Assembly: GCA_027579435.1 (NCBI GenBank)
Contig: JANBPK010000119.1
Location: 1-30,151, forward strand
Origin: Candolleomyces eurysporus
Taxonomy: Eukaryota > Basidiomycota > Agaricomycetes > Agaricales > Psathyrellaceae
DNA: 30,151 nucleotides
Direction of reading: 5' to 3'
The translations under genes were made by a program, and so were the position numbers. A model generated the notes under the pieces. That model saw only the letters and a program-made list of their open reading frames with translations, had not been told where the DNA came from and did not search any database. Positions 20,350 through 30,151 of the stretch are shown piece after piece; the first letter of the stretch is position 1; every line of letters starts with the position of its first letter.

Positions 20350-22457
20350 TTAACAATCAAGCAAATCAACACGCCTTTGTGATAAAGAACACGTACTATA
20401 TGGCCCCGACCAATGATCCTTTATATACGAGGTTGATGGATTAAAAATCAACTCATTCGATCCTGCGAACGATTCATCATCAAGCGATTGATATTGTCGA
20501 AAGTCGTTTGAGTGAGGGCCACTTGTGAGAGTACCGGATTCTATAGCACTTGAAGATTGGATGGAATTGTGACTTTGTAAGCAGTTCTTATCACCGAGGG
20601 CGCATGAAATGTCTCTGCATGGGTCTATCAATCCTTTGGTTGATCCTAGATGCTGGGGGTGACAAGAGTAGTTGTTGAAGTCGTGGTCAGGTCCACACCG
20701 GGAGTCGTATCCCTAATAGAAAGACAGATTTTTCAGTGTCCATTGACATGAATTCGAGACTAGCCAACGTCTGTTATCAAACATACGTCCTCACCTCCTC
20801 TGATGCGAACGAGAAAGATACGCCGATACCACGTTGAGCCTCCAATAAATACTCCCCTCCTCCTTGGAGAAGCTCTCTATCATCCATAATACTGGATGAT
20901 ATTGTTAAATCAGAACTTGCTACGAACCTAGCACCTCGTAAAAAATGCTTACGCGGTTCTTTTCCCCTCGTTTTGAGATTCCTGACCAACTTCAACTGAC
21001 TCTGCTAAGTTAGGATCGTTGACAAATTTCACTCGGTATACGCCACTGATCCTTGAAGTATTATCGGGTGAGACTTGAATAATGTTTTTGTTCCAACACG
21101 TAGCTGATAGGAAAAAAAATCTCAGAATTCAAGCGGTCGGCATAACACTTCCGATGTTAATCATCCGAACAGACCTATAGAAACGCACCTCCGGAATCAG
21201 GTAGCATGTACCGGTGACTGAGTGCACAAAGATGGGTTCCCTCCGACTGTTCCGGCCGAAAAAAAAGATAACCTGATATCAAACGATCTGGGACTCTGCT
21301 CGAGACCCAAAGCATTGTCCACCATGCAAATATTGTGGAAAACGCGGGTCGGAGTGGTGACCCTGAGTATAATCGCTGAAGAGACATCATCTAGGGAGAA
21401 AGTTGAGCCTGTTTAAAGTACGTGCTCATGGTTATTCGGAAGTTGGTATTCTTACCCGTTAGACCTTTAAACAATCTTCCGGGAATCGCAAGGTGGTAGA
21501 CCCTGATACCCCTGCCATCGACCAATTTTATCAAGCTAGTGGTCTTCTTCCAAGGATGACATTCTGAAGTTTCTTGCCTCAGACAAGCGGTTTCACGTAA
21601 TTCCCACTTGCTCTCGAGGAAAACGTCGAGATCTTCATTGCCGCAAAGTATTTCCCTGGGAATATTGAACGACGACGTGCTCGGTGGTGTATCGACCCCA
21701 TCATAGGCTAAGTTCAAAAGTAAATATCGTCTTAACTCACAGTTGGGAACGAAGGATAGACGAATGTCGTTGGTTGTCTTCGCTTGCACATAAGACCGCG
21801 TATCAAAGGTTTTATGGATACGTGGACGAGCTGCTTGGTAAGGATGTAAGAAACATGTAAATAGTCCATAGAATCGACCTTACGTTCAGATAAACCCTGA
21901 GTAAGTACATTACCTATCTTCCGCTTGACGATGTATCCGTCGATGTAGATGCCAACCACGCGTTCGAGATAATCTACGACAAATCTCTGTCGTTCAGTGG
22001 AGCGCGAAGAGAGGAGCTCCTTCGAGCCTGCTAATTCTTCAAACTTCGAGATTGCTACAAGTGACGCAATAAGGTGGATGAGAACCAAGAATATTAGGTT
22101 TTAGACCAATGAAGATGGATCTCAGAGGAAAATGACACCTACCCAGAGATAGGATTGGATCTCTTGGGAATAAAAGGATCGGGAGTTATTTCAGTTCAAC
22201 GACGATAACAACAAAAATTTTCGAGGTTAATATCGAAAAAAAAAAAAGAAGAAAACAAAAAAGAGAGAAAAAATAACTAAATAAATAAGAAAACAATAGA
22301 AGGGAAATGACGAAGGAACCTACATGGCAGAGTCCCACTTGTGGATGTCAACGAATTTCCTCTGGCGAAAGATACTATTCGGATCGTGCGTTAGTTGATT
22401 GGTGAGTTCTCCACGGTTGTGGATAGATGATGAACGGGATGTTTTAGACTTGGGCAT
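20350..22457 (-). CDS. orphan multi-exon protein
   Basis: Exons in order: 22457-22324 (MPKSKTSRSSSIHNRGEL...), 22054-21914, 21830-21456, 21408-21189, 21103 to about 20970, a continuation to 20795, and 20712-20350. About 430-460 aa. The middle contains PREILCGNEDLDVFLESKW, GIRVYHLAIPGRLFKGL, SLDDVSSAIILRVTTPTRVF and GVYRVKFVNDPN. The last exon is Cys/Ser-rich (CGPDHDFNNYSCHPQ, DPCRDISCALGDKNC). No family is recognised. The A8 run at 21259-21266 must be A7 to join FDIRLSFF to RPEQSEGTHLCAL, and the T4C4 run at 20960-20967 is probably also off by one (an implausible 25-nt intron is the alternative). The first intron is not settled: exons 1 and 2 are out of phase, so an exon may be missing. The basic-Ser N-terminus and acidic middle would suit a nuclear protein (inference). 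Confidence 0.6.
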
Positions 22458-23092
22458 GCTTGTTCATTCGTATGTTTCCCTTGAAAGGTTGGCAGTGAGT
22501 GGGATGGAGAGAGTATGAATCACCAGCCATCAATCAGGACCCGCCATTTAACATCCCCGGGAACACGGCAAGGAGCACCTTAGTCAGGCGATCAGGATAA
22601 CAGAGAAAGCGTCATTTAGTAAGTTTGAAAACGGCAAGATCAGTTTATGGCGCAAACTAACTTTAACTTGTCAAGGCTTTGTATTGAGTGACCTCCAGTG
22701 AATGTGCCTATCGAGTATCTCTGATCTTTGTTCGATCAACTTTTGGAACGTGGCCCAAACCCTCGAGGATCTTATATTTTGAGCCATCCGACTACCCTAT
22801 TCAAGTAATTCTTATGAGGCACGATCAGTGATGGAACCCATATGAAGCCAATGGTTACCTGACCATCGGGTCTCTCAGAACCAAGATTAAGCCTTACCTA
22901 CCTACGGGCGTTGGAGCTTCGATGGAGAATAAGCGGTGGGTTGGGTCGTTCTCAGGTTGCTTAACCGAGCATACTCTACCCAGCCCCCAGATAGCTAGGG
23001 ACTAGCTGAGAGTGAATGTATGGGTAGTGAGATATAGAGGGGATGTTGGCGGAAGAGCTATGAACCAATGGAACATGGAGGATAGGATGTTA
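22458..23092. other. promoter-side intergenic region, no gene
   Basis: Upstream of the orphan gene that starts at 22457 on the minus strand and up to the fold-back element. No coding region or recognisable regulatory site was found. Confidence 0.4.
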
Positions 23093-23493
23093 GCCACCCT
23101 CAAAGTTGAGCTGGAATTTCGCCAGCTTGGGTTCCAACTCAGCTGACGCCAGCTCGGCCACGCGGGAAACTCATGTAAGCACAGAAATTCAGACTCCGCT
23201 GCAGGTCCATCGCGGCGCGCTGATACAACAACCAAACCTATTATGTCTTGCTCTTCAGCGCGATTTTACCGTCTCCGGGGCGTATATTTCTACAAAATTA
23301 TTCCACTCCAGAGACGGTAAAATCGCGTTGAAGAGCAAGACAGAATAAATTTGGTTGTAGTATCAGCGCGCCGCGATGGACCTGCAGCGGAGTCTGAATT
23401 TCCGTGTTTACATGAGTTTCCCGCGTGGCCGAGCTGGCGTCAGCTGAGTTGGAACCCAAGCTGGCGAAATTCCAGCTCAACTTTGAGGGCGGC
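23093..23493. repeat. 401-bp fold-back MITE with TA flanks
   Basis: The termini are GCCACCCTCAAAGTTGAGCTGG (left) and the reverse complement GCCGCCCTCAAAGTTGAGCTGG (right), each bordered by TA (23091-23092 and 23494-23495). The arms are inverted copies over about 180 bp each, down to a loop of roughly 35 bp near 23278-23313 (GAGACGGTAAAATCGCG on one side, its complement on the other). A TA duplication with long inverted arms fits a Tc1/mariner-type non-autonomous element. There is no transposase. The mirrored open frames on the two arms are an artefact of the palindrome. Confidence 0.85.
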
Positions 23494-23837
23494 TATTGGT
23501 CTCCATCGCCTGTCAAATACAATTCCAAGAGGATCAAGAAGAACTTCCCAATTTGATAGTAATATACAAATACATTGGTACACTAAAAACCCTTTGATTA
23601 CCGCTCAAAGCCTTGAAAACAAAAATAGGTGAAAGTTAACGAAAATCCAGCATGCGAATACTTCCCGAACGTCAAACGCCTAGTATTCATCCACTTAAAG
23701 AACAGTGGAGACCCTCAGAGGAGCGCCAACATCATGCCCATACAGCATTGAGAGGAAGAATAGGATCTTCCGCGCTGAGGGTATAAAAGGCCCTTTCAAC
23801 ACGTTCGGCATGTGACGACAACTTGGCCGATGCTGAG
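23494..23837. other. 3' flank of the Zn2Cys6 gene, no gene
   Basis: Lies between the fold-back element and the stop of the next minus-strand gene. Probably 3' untranslated and intergenic DNA; no exon is supported. Confidence 0.4.
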
Positions 23838-25127
23838 CTACTCAAAATGCGAAACATGGATGAAAGATGCTTCGTCAATTGTTTGTGCACTATCAGAGGA
23901 GAAGGAGAGGCTCACGTAAAAATCTGGCATCGTACTATTCGAGGGATAGTTGCCTATAAATGAGGTCAGACCAGACTCAATACCATCTGGGCGAACACCA
24001 CGATGGCCCGGGGAAATAGTATCCCAAAAAATCATATTATCCATGTGCTCTCGGATGTCTTCTTCCATATCCCTGACGAAAAGACGAAAAGCGAAAGTCA
24101 GTTATTTACTCGCGGTCGAGAAAATACCAATCGTACCTCGAAGTATCCTGTAGGACATCCCAAGACAAATAGTAGTTGCAATCTTCCAAACCAAGAACAC
24201 CTCGAATTATTGATTCGTCTCGAATATTAGCTGTTTCGGGGGATATAGGGCACGGATTGCCCGCCTCCTTCAATCGTGATGGCTCAAGCCCCGTAATAAA
24301 TTTTCTGTATGCTCAAGAGGACGTACATTATTGTCTACATCAGTTCTTCCGAGTTCAAAGGCTGAGTCATTGAATAAATCCGAGTAAGAGTGGTCGTACT
24401 CCCCGCCTTGAAGGACATCAGAAAATGACACTAAACCTTCTGAGTTTGCCCTCGCTTTTAAAAAACCATTATCAATCTCCATAAGAAACACCTGATACTG
24501 GTTGATCCCTACCAGAAGGAGTATCATCCATGTGAGGACGAGATAGTCCCTCCTGAGAGAGACGTGTTTCCTCAGCCTCCGAAGAGCCAAACGGAAAGGA
24601 AGCGTCTGATGCTGGTTGAACCAATTTCCACTGCATCGCTGGACTTTGAGAGTCTCCATATGGCCACACGCACTAATTGATGTTCGTTAGTGTTTAAATG
24701 ATTTATATGTCCGTGAATAAAACATAAAAAAGACTTACTTCGTATCCAGAGCGCGTACAGAGTGTACACTGAAATTGATTGATCGCTCCGGGACACTGTT
24801 AAATCATAGGGTAAGCTATGATGAATATAACATTTGACGAGGAAAGGCTTACAGGCAGATGCTTGTCATTACACCTCACACACATATCCGTGCGATTCCG
24901 GACGTTATTTACCAATAACTGGAAGAGTTCGTTAGATTGCGCATCCAATCTTAACTTCTTCGCTTCGGCATATTGCATCAAGTAGAGTCTAAACATTTTC
25001 AGAACGATTACTCCCTGACTTCGCGAAAAACGAAAAATTGAATAGAATAAGGTGGTACTTACTGCGACATGAATCTGCACTTTCTCGCCAACACTTGAAC
25101 CTCTTTGGCCGATCGACCGGAAGCCAT
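23838..25127 (-). CDS. Zn(2)-Cys(6) cluster regulator-like protein
   Basis: Exons 25127-25063, 24988-24853, 24795-24739, 24672-24492, 24454-24137 and 24072-23838 give about 330 aa. All phases agree if the C4 run at 24289-24292 is read as five. A helical, Leu/Gln-rich N-terminal region (LYLMQYAEAKKLRLDAQ) precedes the cluster at residues 58-87: C-x2-C-x6-C-x8-C-x2-C-x6-C (CVRCNDKHLPC, QFQCTLCTRSGYEC). That is exactly the spacing of the fungal binuclear zinc cluster. The six residues between Cys 2 and Cys 3 are NDKHLP instead of the usual R-x-R-K-x-K, so DNA contact may differ. The rest is Ser/Asp/Glu-rich, like an activation region. Such proteins are nuclear transcription factors; the target is unknown. 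An exon upstream of 25127 is possible because the frame is open to a CAG acceptor. Confidence 0.75.
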
Positions 25128-26026
25128 CGGAAACGTGATCGATGTTTTCCTGACACGTTCCTCCAAGAGCTGAATGACAGATATCACGACCAATAGCCCA
25201 GAGGTCAGAAAAGAGGGAAGCCCATGAACGGCAAAGAAAAAGAAGGGAGAAATACAGGCAGTAATCCTTTATGATGGGACCAACGCACCTAAGACTAACT
25301 GGACCGGAGAAGTAACCGGTTGGGGTGGAGTCGAAAAATGGCCACTCGTCGTCTCATGACGAGCGTTCGCGGAGATTATTTATGGTATCCTCCACTTTCT
25401 ATATTTCGTCTGGCCCCGTAATCTTTGCACACACACATCCCTTCCACCCTGCACCCTCCACGCTCCAACGGCGCAGATCAATTTATCGCGCCCGATTAAC
25501 ACCACATTGTAATGTCGCGAAACATGAGGCTAACTTCATCCGGACAGAAGGTCGTTTCGCAGTACACTCTACGTAGGAGTATGCATGCCTGACCCCACAT
25601 CTTCATCGACACCGTGTTTGAGATCAGAGATCGGCCTAGAATGTCATTCCTGGCTCCGTTGTGTTATATGGTGATCCTTTAACGGTGCCGTACAGGACTA
25701 GAAACGCCACTGAACAAATCCTCCACGACTCCATCGGATGACGTAGTGGTGTCGGCAAACGAAGACACCAAACTGTGGAGTAGCGATAAAGAAATATTTC
25801 CACAGGGAGAAAAGGGCAAAAGCAAATAGTTTACTGTGAAGATCAAAGCCAGATGGGACGATCCCAGCCATACTCGGCGCTTGGTACAGGAATCTGGAAA
25901 ATCTTGAATCTGGCGACCGACTGCTCCAATAAAATTGAAGAAATACAGCCTGTAAAGTACTTAAGCAACCGATTGTTATGCCGGAAAAGAAAATAAACCC
26001 ACCAAAAGGATTCACACCCAACCCAG
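25128..26026. promoter_or_regulatory. divergent intergenic region
   Basis: Should contain the promoters of the Zn2Cys6 gene on the minus strand and the orphan gene at 26027 on the plus strand. A minus-strand frame at 26021-25698 has one hydrophobic stretch (IFFSGITIGCLSTLQAVFLQ), but no splice, start or family support makes it a gene. Confidence 0.4.
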
Positions 26027-26922
26027 ATGTCTACCTTCACTCAGTCTAAACAGGTTCTCGCTTCCAGTCTTCTCCATCTCCGTGGAATATTGAATTCCCT
26101 CGACAAGTACCCCGGATTCTACCAAGGATATGCTGAAAGACTTCATGCCGGGGATCTCGCCTTCTTTGCGCACAATGCGTCTCTTGACGACAGTCTTCCA
26201 GACATTTCTGCATTCCACAATATATATATCAAACCAGGACGACACGAACTGGAAGATAAATACCGGCCCATTATAGGTTTACAACTACGAAAAGCAGTTT
26301 TTGACCATGTGAGTAATAAGGCGTTATCGTCCGAGGAAGTCATTGACATGTTCTTGTCCAGGCGGCCCTTCTCGATCAGCTCACGGATGGAACCACCCTA
26401 GTTATTCATATACCGGGTGCACAGGACGTCGGTCATCCAGCACATCCAGAGAAGCTATCTGCCCACGTGTACATCCCAGGGGCCGTAATGGAAGAAATTG
26501 AAGGTCTGGGGAATGTTAACCCCATCCCAGACATCATACGCACAATCATCCGTGAATTGGGTGTACCAACCGTGAGGAACTTCGATAGATTCCATAGCGA
26601 TACTTGGAAGATGGAAAAATCCTGTAGGCGTCTCGATCAGCTCCCATCGAGAGAAGGCATGCCACGGTCCATACCTGGATCGTCTTGTAGGTATCTTTTT
26701 TATGGCAAAGACAGCGACGACCTTCCAGACCCGATGGAGTACTTTTCTCCTAGAGACGACGAAGAAGAGGAAATTTTAGAAGAATCGACAGGATCTCTGT
26801 TTGGAGGGTTTCAGCAAGGTCTGGGTTCGAGTGACGAGAGCGATTGGTTCGTCCGATTGACTAATGATGATCCCATCAACTATCGGACCGTACCCGGTTC
26901 CAGCTCTTCGGCGATCATTTGA
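26027..26922 (+). CDS. orphan protein with acidic segment
   Basis: Two exons, 26027-26308 and 26362-26922, with a 53-nt intron (GTGAGT donor, CATTGACATG branch-like site, CCAG acceptor), give 280 aa in a clean frame. Features: KYPGFYQGYAERLHAGDLAF near residue 27; LLDQLTDGTTLVIHIPGAQD, a beta strand followed by a loop, near 97-116; then SAHVYIPGAVMEEIEGLG; and a DDEEEEILEES acidic patch near 226-236. No signal peptide or membrane helix. No family recognised. Soluble, probably cytosolic or nuclear (inference). The ATG follows CCCAG, so a 5' exon cannot be excluded. Confidence 0.7.
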
Positions 26923-27402
26923 TGTCGTCATGACCGAGGAGAACGAAAGCTTGATCGACTAATTTCTTTGTCTTCCTTCTACTTTCCATAAATCTTATCT
27001 TGTCCCACTGCAAAACAAGCATCCCTTCCCGTATCATACCTTTTTTCTTTTCTTTTCTTTTTTGTTCCCCAATCTGATGACCATTAAAATGTGGGAACAG
27101 TCTCCATCGACATTCTTCCAGATGTAATTGCAGGTGTATTATGCCTTTGGTCCTCGGTCGAAGGAAATTCGCGAGATAGACCTTCGATATCGAAGTGTAA
27201 ATTCAGTACTCAATCTTATGTATTATCGAATCAAGTATATTTTATATAAACAATCAAATGAAAGGCCAAAGGTATGTCGACAGAAAACATTGACCCATCC
27301 GCGCCCGGCGGGGTCCGCCAAAAACGATCCAATCCTAACCGCATAGAAAACCGAGATTTGACAGAAATTTTGATGAGAAGATTGAGGTATTCCTATTGAC
27401 GA
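26923..27402. other. convergent intergenic region
   Basis: The 3' flanks of two convergent genes. Contains a T-rich TTTTCTTTTC tract near 27041-27065 and AT-rich sequence around 27200-27260. Nothing coding. Confidence 0.5.
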
Positions 27403-28462
27403 TCACATCCCCAAGAAGAGTTGGTCTGCCTCGCGGAGCGATTCAGGTTCTGTTTTGAATAACATGAACGATTAGATTGCAACATCAAAATATAGGAAAA
27501 TAATAAACTCACCCAATCCGAGAAATTCACGAACGACCATCCAGTGGTTGTTACTTTGAGATACGTCAACATCTTTGGGAGGTCGATGGTCGCGATCCGA
27601 CCTCCCGTCAATGAGAGATCGATCAATGTCAACTGCGGTCGGCCAGTCCTCATTTCGCTGAAATTTCTCGTTCTTGTCGTAGAGCAAGCTCCCAGAACGA
27701 CGATCATCGAACGAGTAATAAAGTCGGAGGTGTGTGGTCGGAGCGATGCAGGGTTCGACAACCGACATAAGGCTGCACAACTCAGAAGATGATTCTGAAA
27801 GACTTATATGATGTTCCAATTGTGCTCCTGATCCCATTAAATTAACAGTAAGACCTTCGTTTCGACAATAATGAAAACGACAACTTACGGTTCAGCATAG
27901 ATTTATTCGATAACTCGATAAGCAGTGGGGAGAGATTGAATCGGTACGTTCTGTAGAACCTTCGACCGGCCCCAGTCATAAGTACCCTTTCCTGATCCCG
28001 CCCTTTTCCGTCGATAAAGCATTGGGCATAACTATATTTTGAAAAAGACAAAGGTGTCTCCATATTGATTACGGCGGTCTCTACTGACTGGCCCTGGATT
28101 GAGAGGTTGAGTAGGTGACCTGATATGGGTGAAAACCCGCGTTGAGGATCGTCGAGTTGTTTTATGGATATCTCGGAGTCATTAATAACAACCTTCAGGT
28201 GGAGGTTCGTAACATGCTTGAAACGACGAGAACGAACCACAGCTGGATCTGTCACACAAATTAGGACACCATCCTGACGTCCCGACCAACCACAATTGGA
28301 GTTCCTTCGAGTCTTCGACCATATCCTATCATTTATGGCGCTGCGAGGAAGACGAAGCCCATATTTGACGACGAAATAGACCGTTACGAACAACGAGCGG
28401 ATGGGCCAGTTCTCTGAAGAGAGTAGCCTCTGGTGACGATGTTGAAATGCCGCAGACATCAA
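27403..28462 (-). CDS. orphan protein, 5' end uncertain
   Basis: The last three exons are firm: one ending at 27889, then 27827-27513 and 27449-27403, all in phase with GT..AG junctions. The translated part includes RRFKHVTNLHLKVVINDSE, then SFSKYSYAQCFIDGKGRDQE, RTYRFNLSPLLIELSNKS, CIAPTTHLRLYYSFDDRR, NHWMVVREFLGL and the end EPESLREADQLFLGM. Upstream of about 28270 two frames compete (one with ATLFRELAHPLVVRNGLF, one with FVTVYFVVKYGLRLPRSA), so an intron or frameshift is undetermined there and 28462 is a provisional start. No known domain. It could belong to the same class of lineage-specific soluble proteins as its neighbours. Confidence 0.55.
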
Positions 28463-28760
28463 GGCTTGGGAATACGCTTGTAGGGCTATGGAAGTAAACG
28501 ATTAGACGTACTGGTCTCAATAGACAACAGCGATACCAATAATAAAAAAAACGAAGCAGGGGTGATGACGACTTGCGGAGAACCGACTAACCTTCGGAAA
28601 GCATTCTTTCCCTAAATGAGCCATTGGTAAATGGTCATTACATACATAAAGTCTGCAACGGATTGAACTTACTGGTCGGATGGTATTCGAGACATGGTGG
28701 TCCAGTGAATAGAGTAAATTCGAGTGGGAAATGCGCCTCAACAAGTAACTGGACCCGTTT

Positions 28761-29221
28761 ATGGCACCTACCCTCCACGTTACCAATCACACGAATCCAG
28801 TGTGGGATCCGTCAAAGTTTCCAGGAGAAAGAGAGACGTTCCCATTACAGGATAATCTATACGCGTCTCCCCAGCGCCCCAAGTCATTCTCCTCCCCGAA
28901 AATGCGCAGTGGTGAGGAGACTTTTATAGCCAACCATACCAAGCACACCTGGCCTTTACACTGGTCAGGGCTCCACGACACCGCTTTCCTATTCATCAGC
29001 ATGCTGCCCTTTGCGCTCGCCTCTTCTGCAGGGATAAAGTGTATCCCCTTCTCGTCATCCTCCCTGCTGGTTTTCGTCGGACACCACAAGAATCGAAAGA
29101 TGAAGACTACCTTCTTAATTTGACAGCTCATTCCAGACGAATATTGGCCAGGCTGGCTTCCCTCTTCATCCGCAAACCCGAATTGAAAAGACTCGTTCCA
29201 TCCTGGGACCTAGGGATATAG
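28761..29221 (+). CDS. orphan protein, frame break at a G run
   Basis: An ATG at 28761 opens MAPTLHVTNHTNPVWDPSK and continues through ANHTKHTWPLHWSGLHDTAF and ISMLPFALASSAG. The frame then moves by one base at GGG (29031-29033) into DKVYPLLVILPAGFRR and ARLASLFIRKPELKRLV, ending at 29221. One extra G would give about 154 aa in one frame. No family is recognised. It is divergent from the minus-strand gene at 27403-28462. The N-terminus is hydrophilic, so it is not secreted by a classical signal. Confidence 0.5.
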
Positions 29222-30068
29222 AGGAAGGGTTTTGTAAAGCCCAATCCCAATGGGAATCGACCAAGTAAGTCTTATTCCCCGAGCCCAACTCTGCCTGTCT
29301 TGCTTTTCGGCACTCTCGAGCGGATAGCTGACCACCGTTTAGCATATAAACTGACGAAAAAATAAAAAAAAAAAGCAAGATAGAAGGATAAAGACCAAGA
29401 CTCTCATCCCATAATGGACCTATGTGAGGTGCTTCAGCCGTCAAGCTTAGCATGTTAAAACAGACTACTGAAATCACCGTCGACAGTCGACACGCCCTCA
29501 GGGAACGCTGGATAGCAAGTGAAACCATCGAACAATCACTTTCAACATGCTCCTACGACGGTCTAGAAAGAGGAATTACAACCGTTCCTAGAATCTTTGA
29601 GCGTCAAGCAAAGTCGATATAGTAAGCACAACGACTGCAACATTCGAGCATATATCTCACCTTTCATTCTAGAAAGGGGTAAATAAATTATTCTAACTTG
29701 GGTTATTTTCAATATAACTGACTTCGTTACTAGTCAGTATACCACCGACTCACCAGATATGTTATGCTAGTCAGAACCACAGGGTTCTTCCCAACCTAAT
29801 AACGCGAGCTTATAGAAAAATGGAAGAAAACATCGGCCGACACGAAATCCGGTATTCAGAAGGCAGTATCAGCGCATCCTAATCAAGCGAGAAGAAGTGA
29901 GGATTTCGAGATCAAGGCAGAGCATCGACGGATAGACGTACCGTCGACTGACGCACCACAATACGATTCAAGGAGACGTGTGGAAATAGAGTAGGATGGA
30001 GGCCAGAAAATCCCGGACCTCACAATTATTCCCTTCCCCCTCTTGCCACTAAACGGGAAAAGAGAAAA
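29222..30068. other. no gene supported
   Basis: A 120-codon minus-strand frame (29528-29166) overlaps the 3' end of the previous gene antisense and has no other support. The remainder shows no splice-supported exon. Confidence 0.35.
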
Positions 30069-30151
30069 GNAAAAAAAAAGATGAAAGAAAGAAAGAGAGA
30101 ACGAGAAAATAAAAATAAAAAAATAAAAAAAGAAAAAAAAAGAAAAAAAAA
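30069..30151. repeat. purine-rich low-complexity tract
   Basis: An A/G-only tract with GAAA and AAAAT units and an N at 30070, running to the window end. It may mark a contig edge where assembly failed (inference). Confidence 0.75.

Noticed and set aside
21250..21290. A 26-nt ultrashort intron in the gene at 20350-22457
   Set aside because: Phase does not agree; one extra base in the A8 run explains the break better.
23106..23632. Repeated open frames sharing SWNPSWRNSSSTL-like peptides on both strands
   Set aside because: They come from the terminal inverted arms of the fold-back element and recur wherever a copy of the arm lies (8663, 12031).
25698..26021. 107-codon minus-strand frame with one possible membrane segment
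   Set aside because: No conserved motif, sits in a divergent promoter region; hydrophobicity alone is not enough.
29166..29528. 120-codon minus-strand frame
   Set aside because: Antisense to the 3' end of the gene at 28761-29221 and without an independent feature.
1..30151. tRNA, rRNA, CRISPR or bacterial-type operon signals
   Set aside because: None seen on either strand; gene structure is eukaryotic throughout.

Overview
This looks like nuclear DNA of a filamentous basidiomycete, most likely an agaricomycete. Genes are cut by many short GT..AG introns (about 35-80 nt). I recognise a ribonucleotide reductase large-subunit paralogue, a MYND-finger protein, a Zn2Cys6 regulator, and two members of the F-box-like plus nucleotidyltransferase-like family that I associate with agaricomycetes. 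The sequence contains scattered single N characters beside homopolymers, and several genes are one base out of frame at a homopolymer, so consensus quality matters for gene calls. The species cannot be named from sequence alone.

Layout. 1-2330: mostly non-coding, with a 701-bp near-palindromic element (1349-2049). 4494-2330 (-): MYND-finger protein. 6815-5230 (-): six-exon orphan protein with an acidic then basic tail. 7197-8426 (+): F-box-like/nucleotidyltransferase-like gene with an intact GS...DID motif but an in-frame stop. 8430-13400: gene-poor and repeat-rich, holding a SAP-like coding fragment, a 63-bp TA-flanked hairpin, part of a longer fold-back element and two diverged inverted copies of another repeat. 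16763-13410 (-): an eleven-exon ribonucleotide reductase large-subunit paralogue that lacks the C-terminal cysteine tail and has a Tyr-to-Phe change in the radical-transfer pair. 17507-18609 (+): a second F-box-like/nucleotidyltransferase-like gene whose catalytic motif is lost. 18953-19703 (+): small orphan gene. 22457-20350 (-): orphan multi-exon gene. 23093-23493: 401-bp fold-back element flanked by TA. 25127-23838 (-): Zn2Cys6 protein. 26027-26922 (+), 28462-27403 (-) and 28761-29221 (+): orphan genes. The last 80 bases are purine-rich low complexity.

No biosynthetic cluster or operon-like unit is evident. The most notable items are the apparently non-catalytic or rewired ribonucleotide reductase paralogue, the intact/decayed pair of F-box-nucleotidyltransferase genes on either side of the repeat-rich block and this reductase, and a family of TA-flanked fold-back elements seen at three stages of size. 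Exon models were built by hand from splice consensus, phase continuity and, for the reductase, remembered family alignments.
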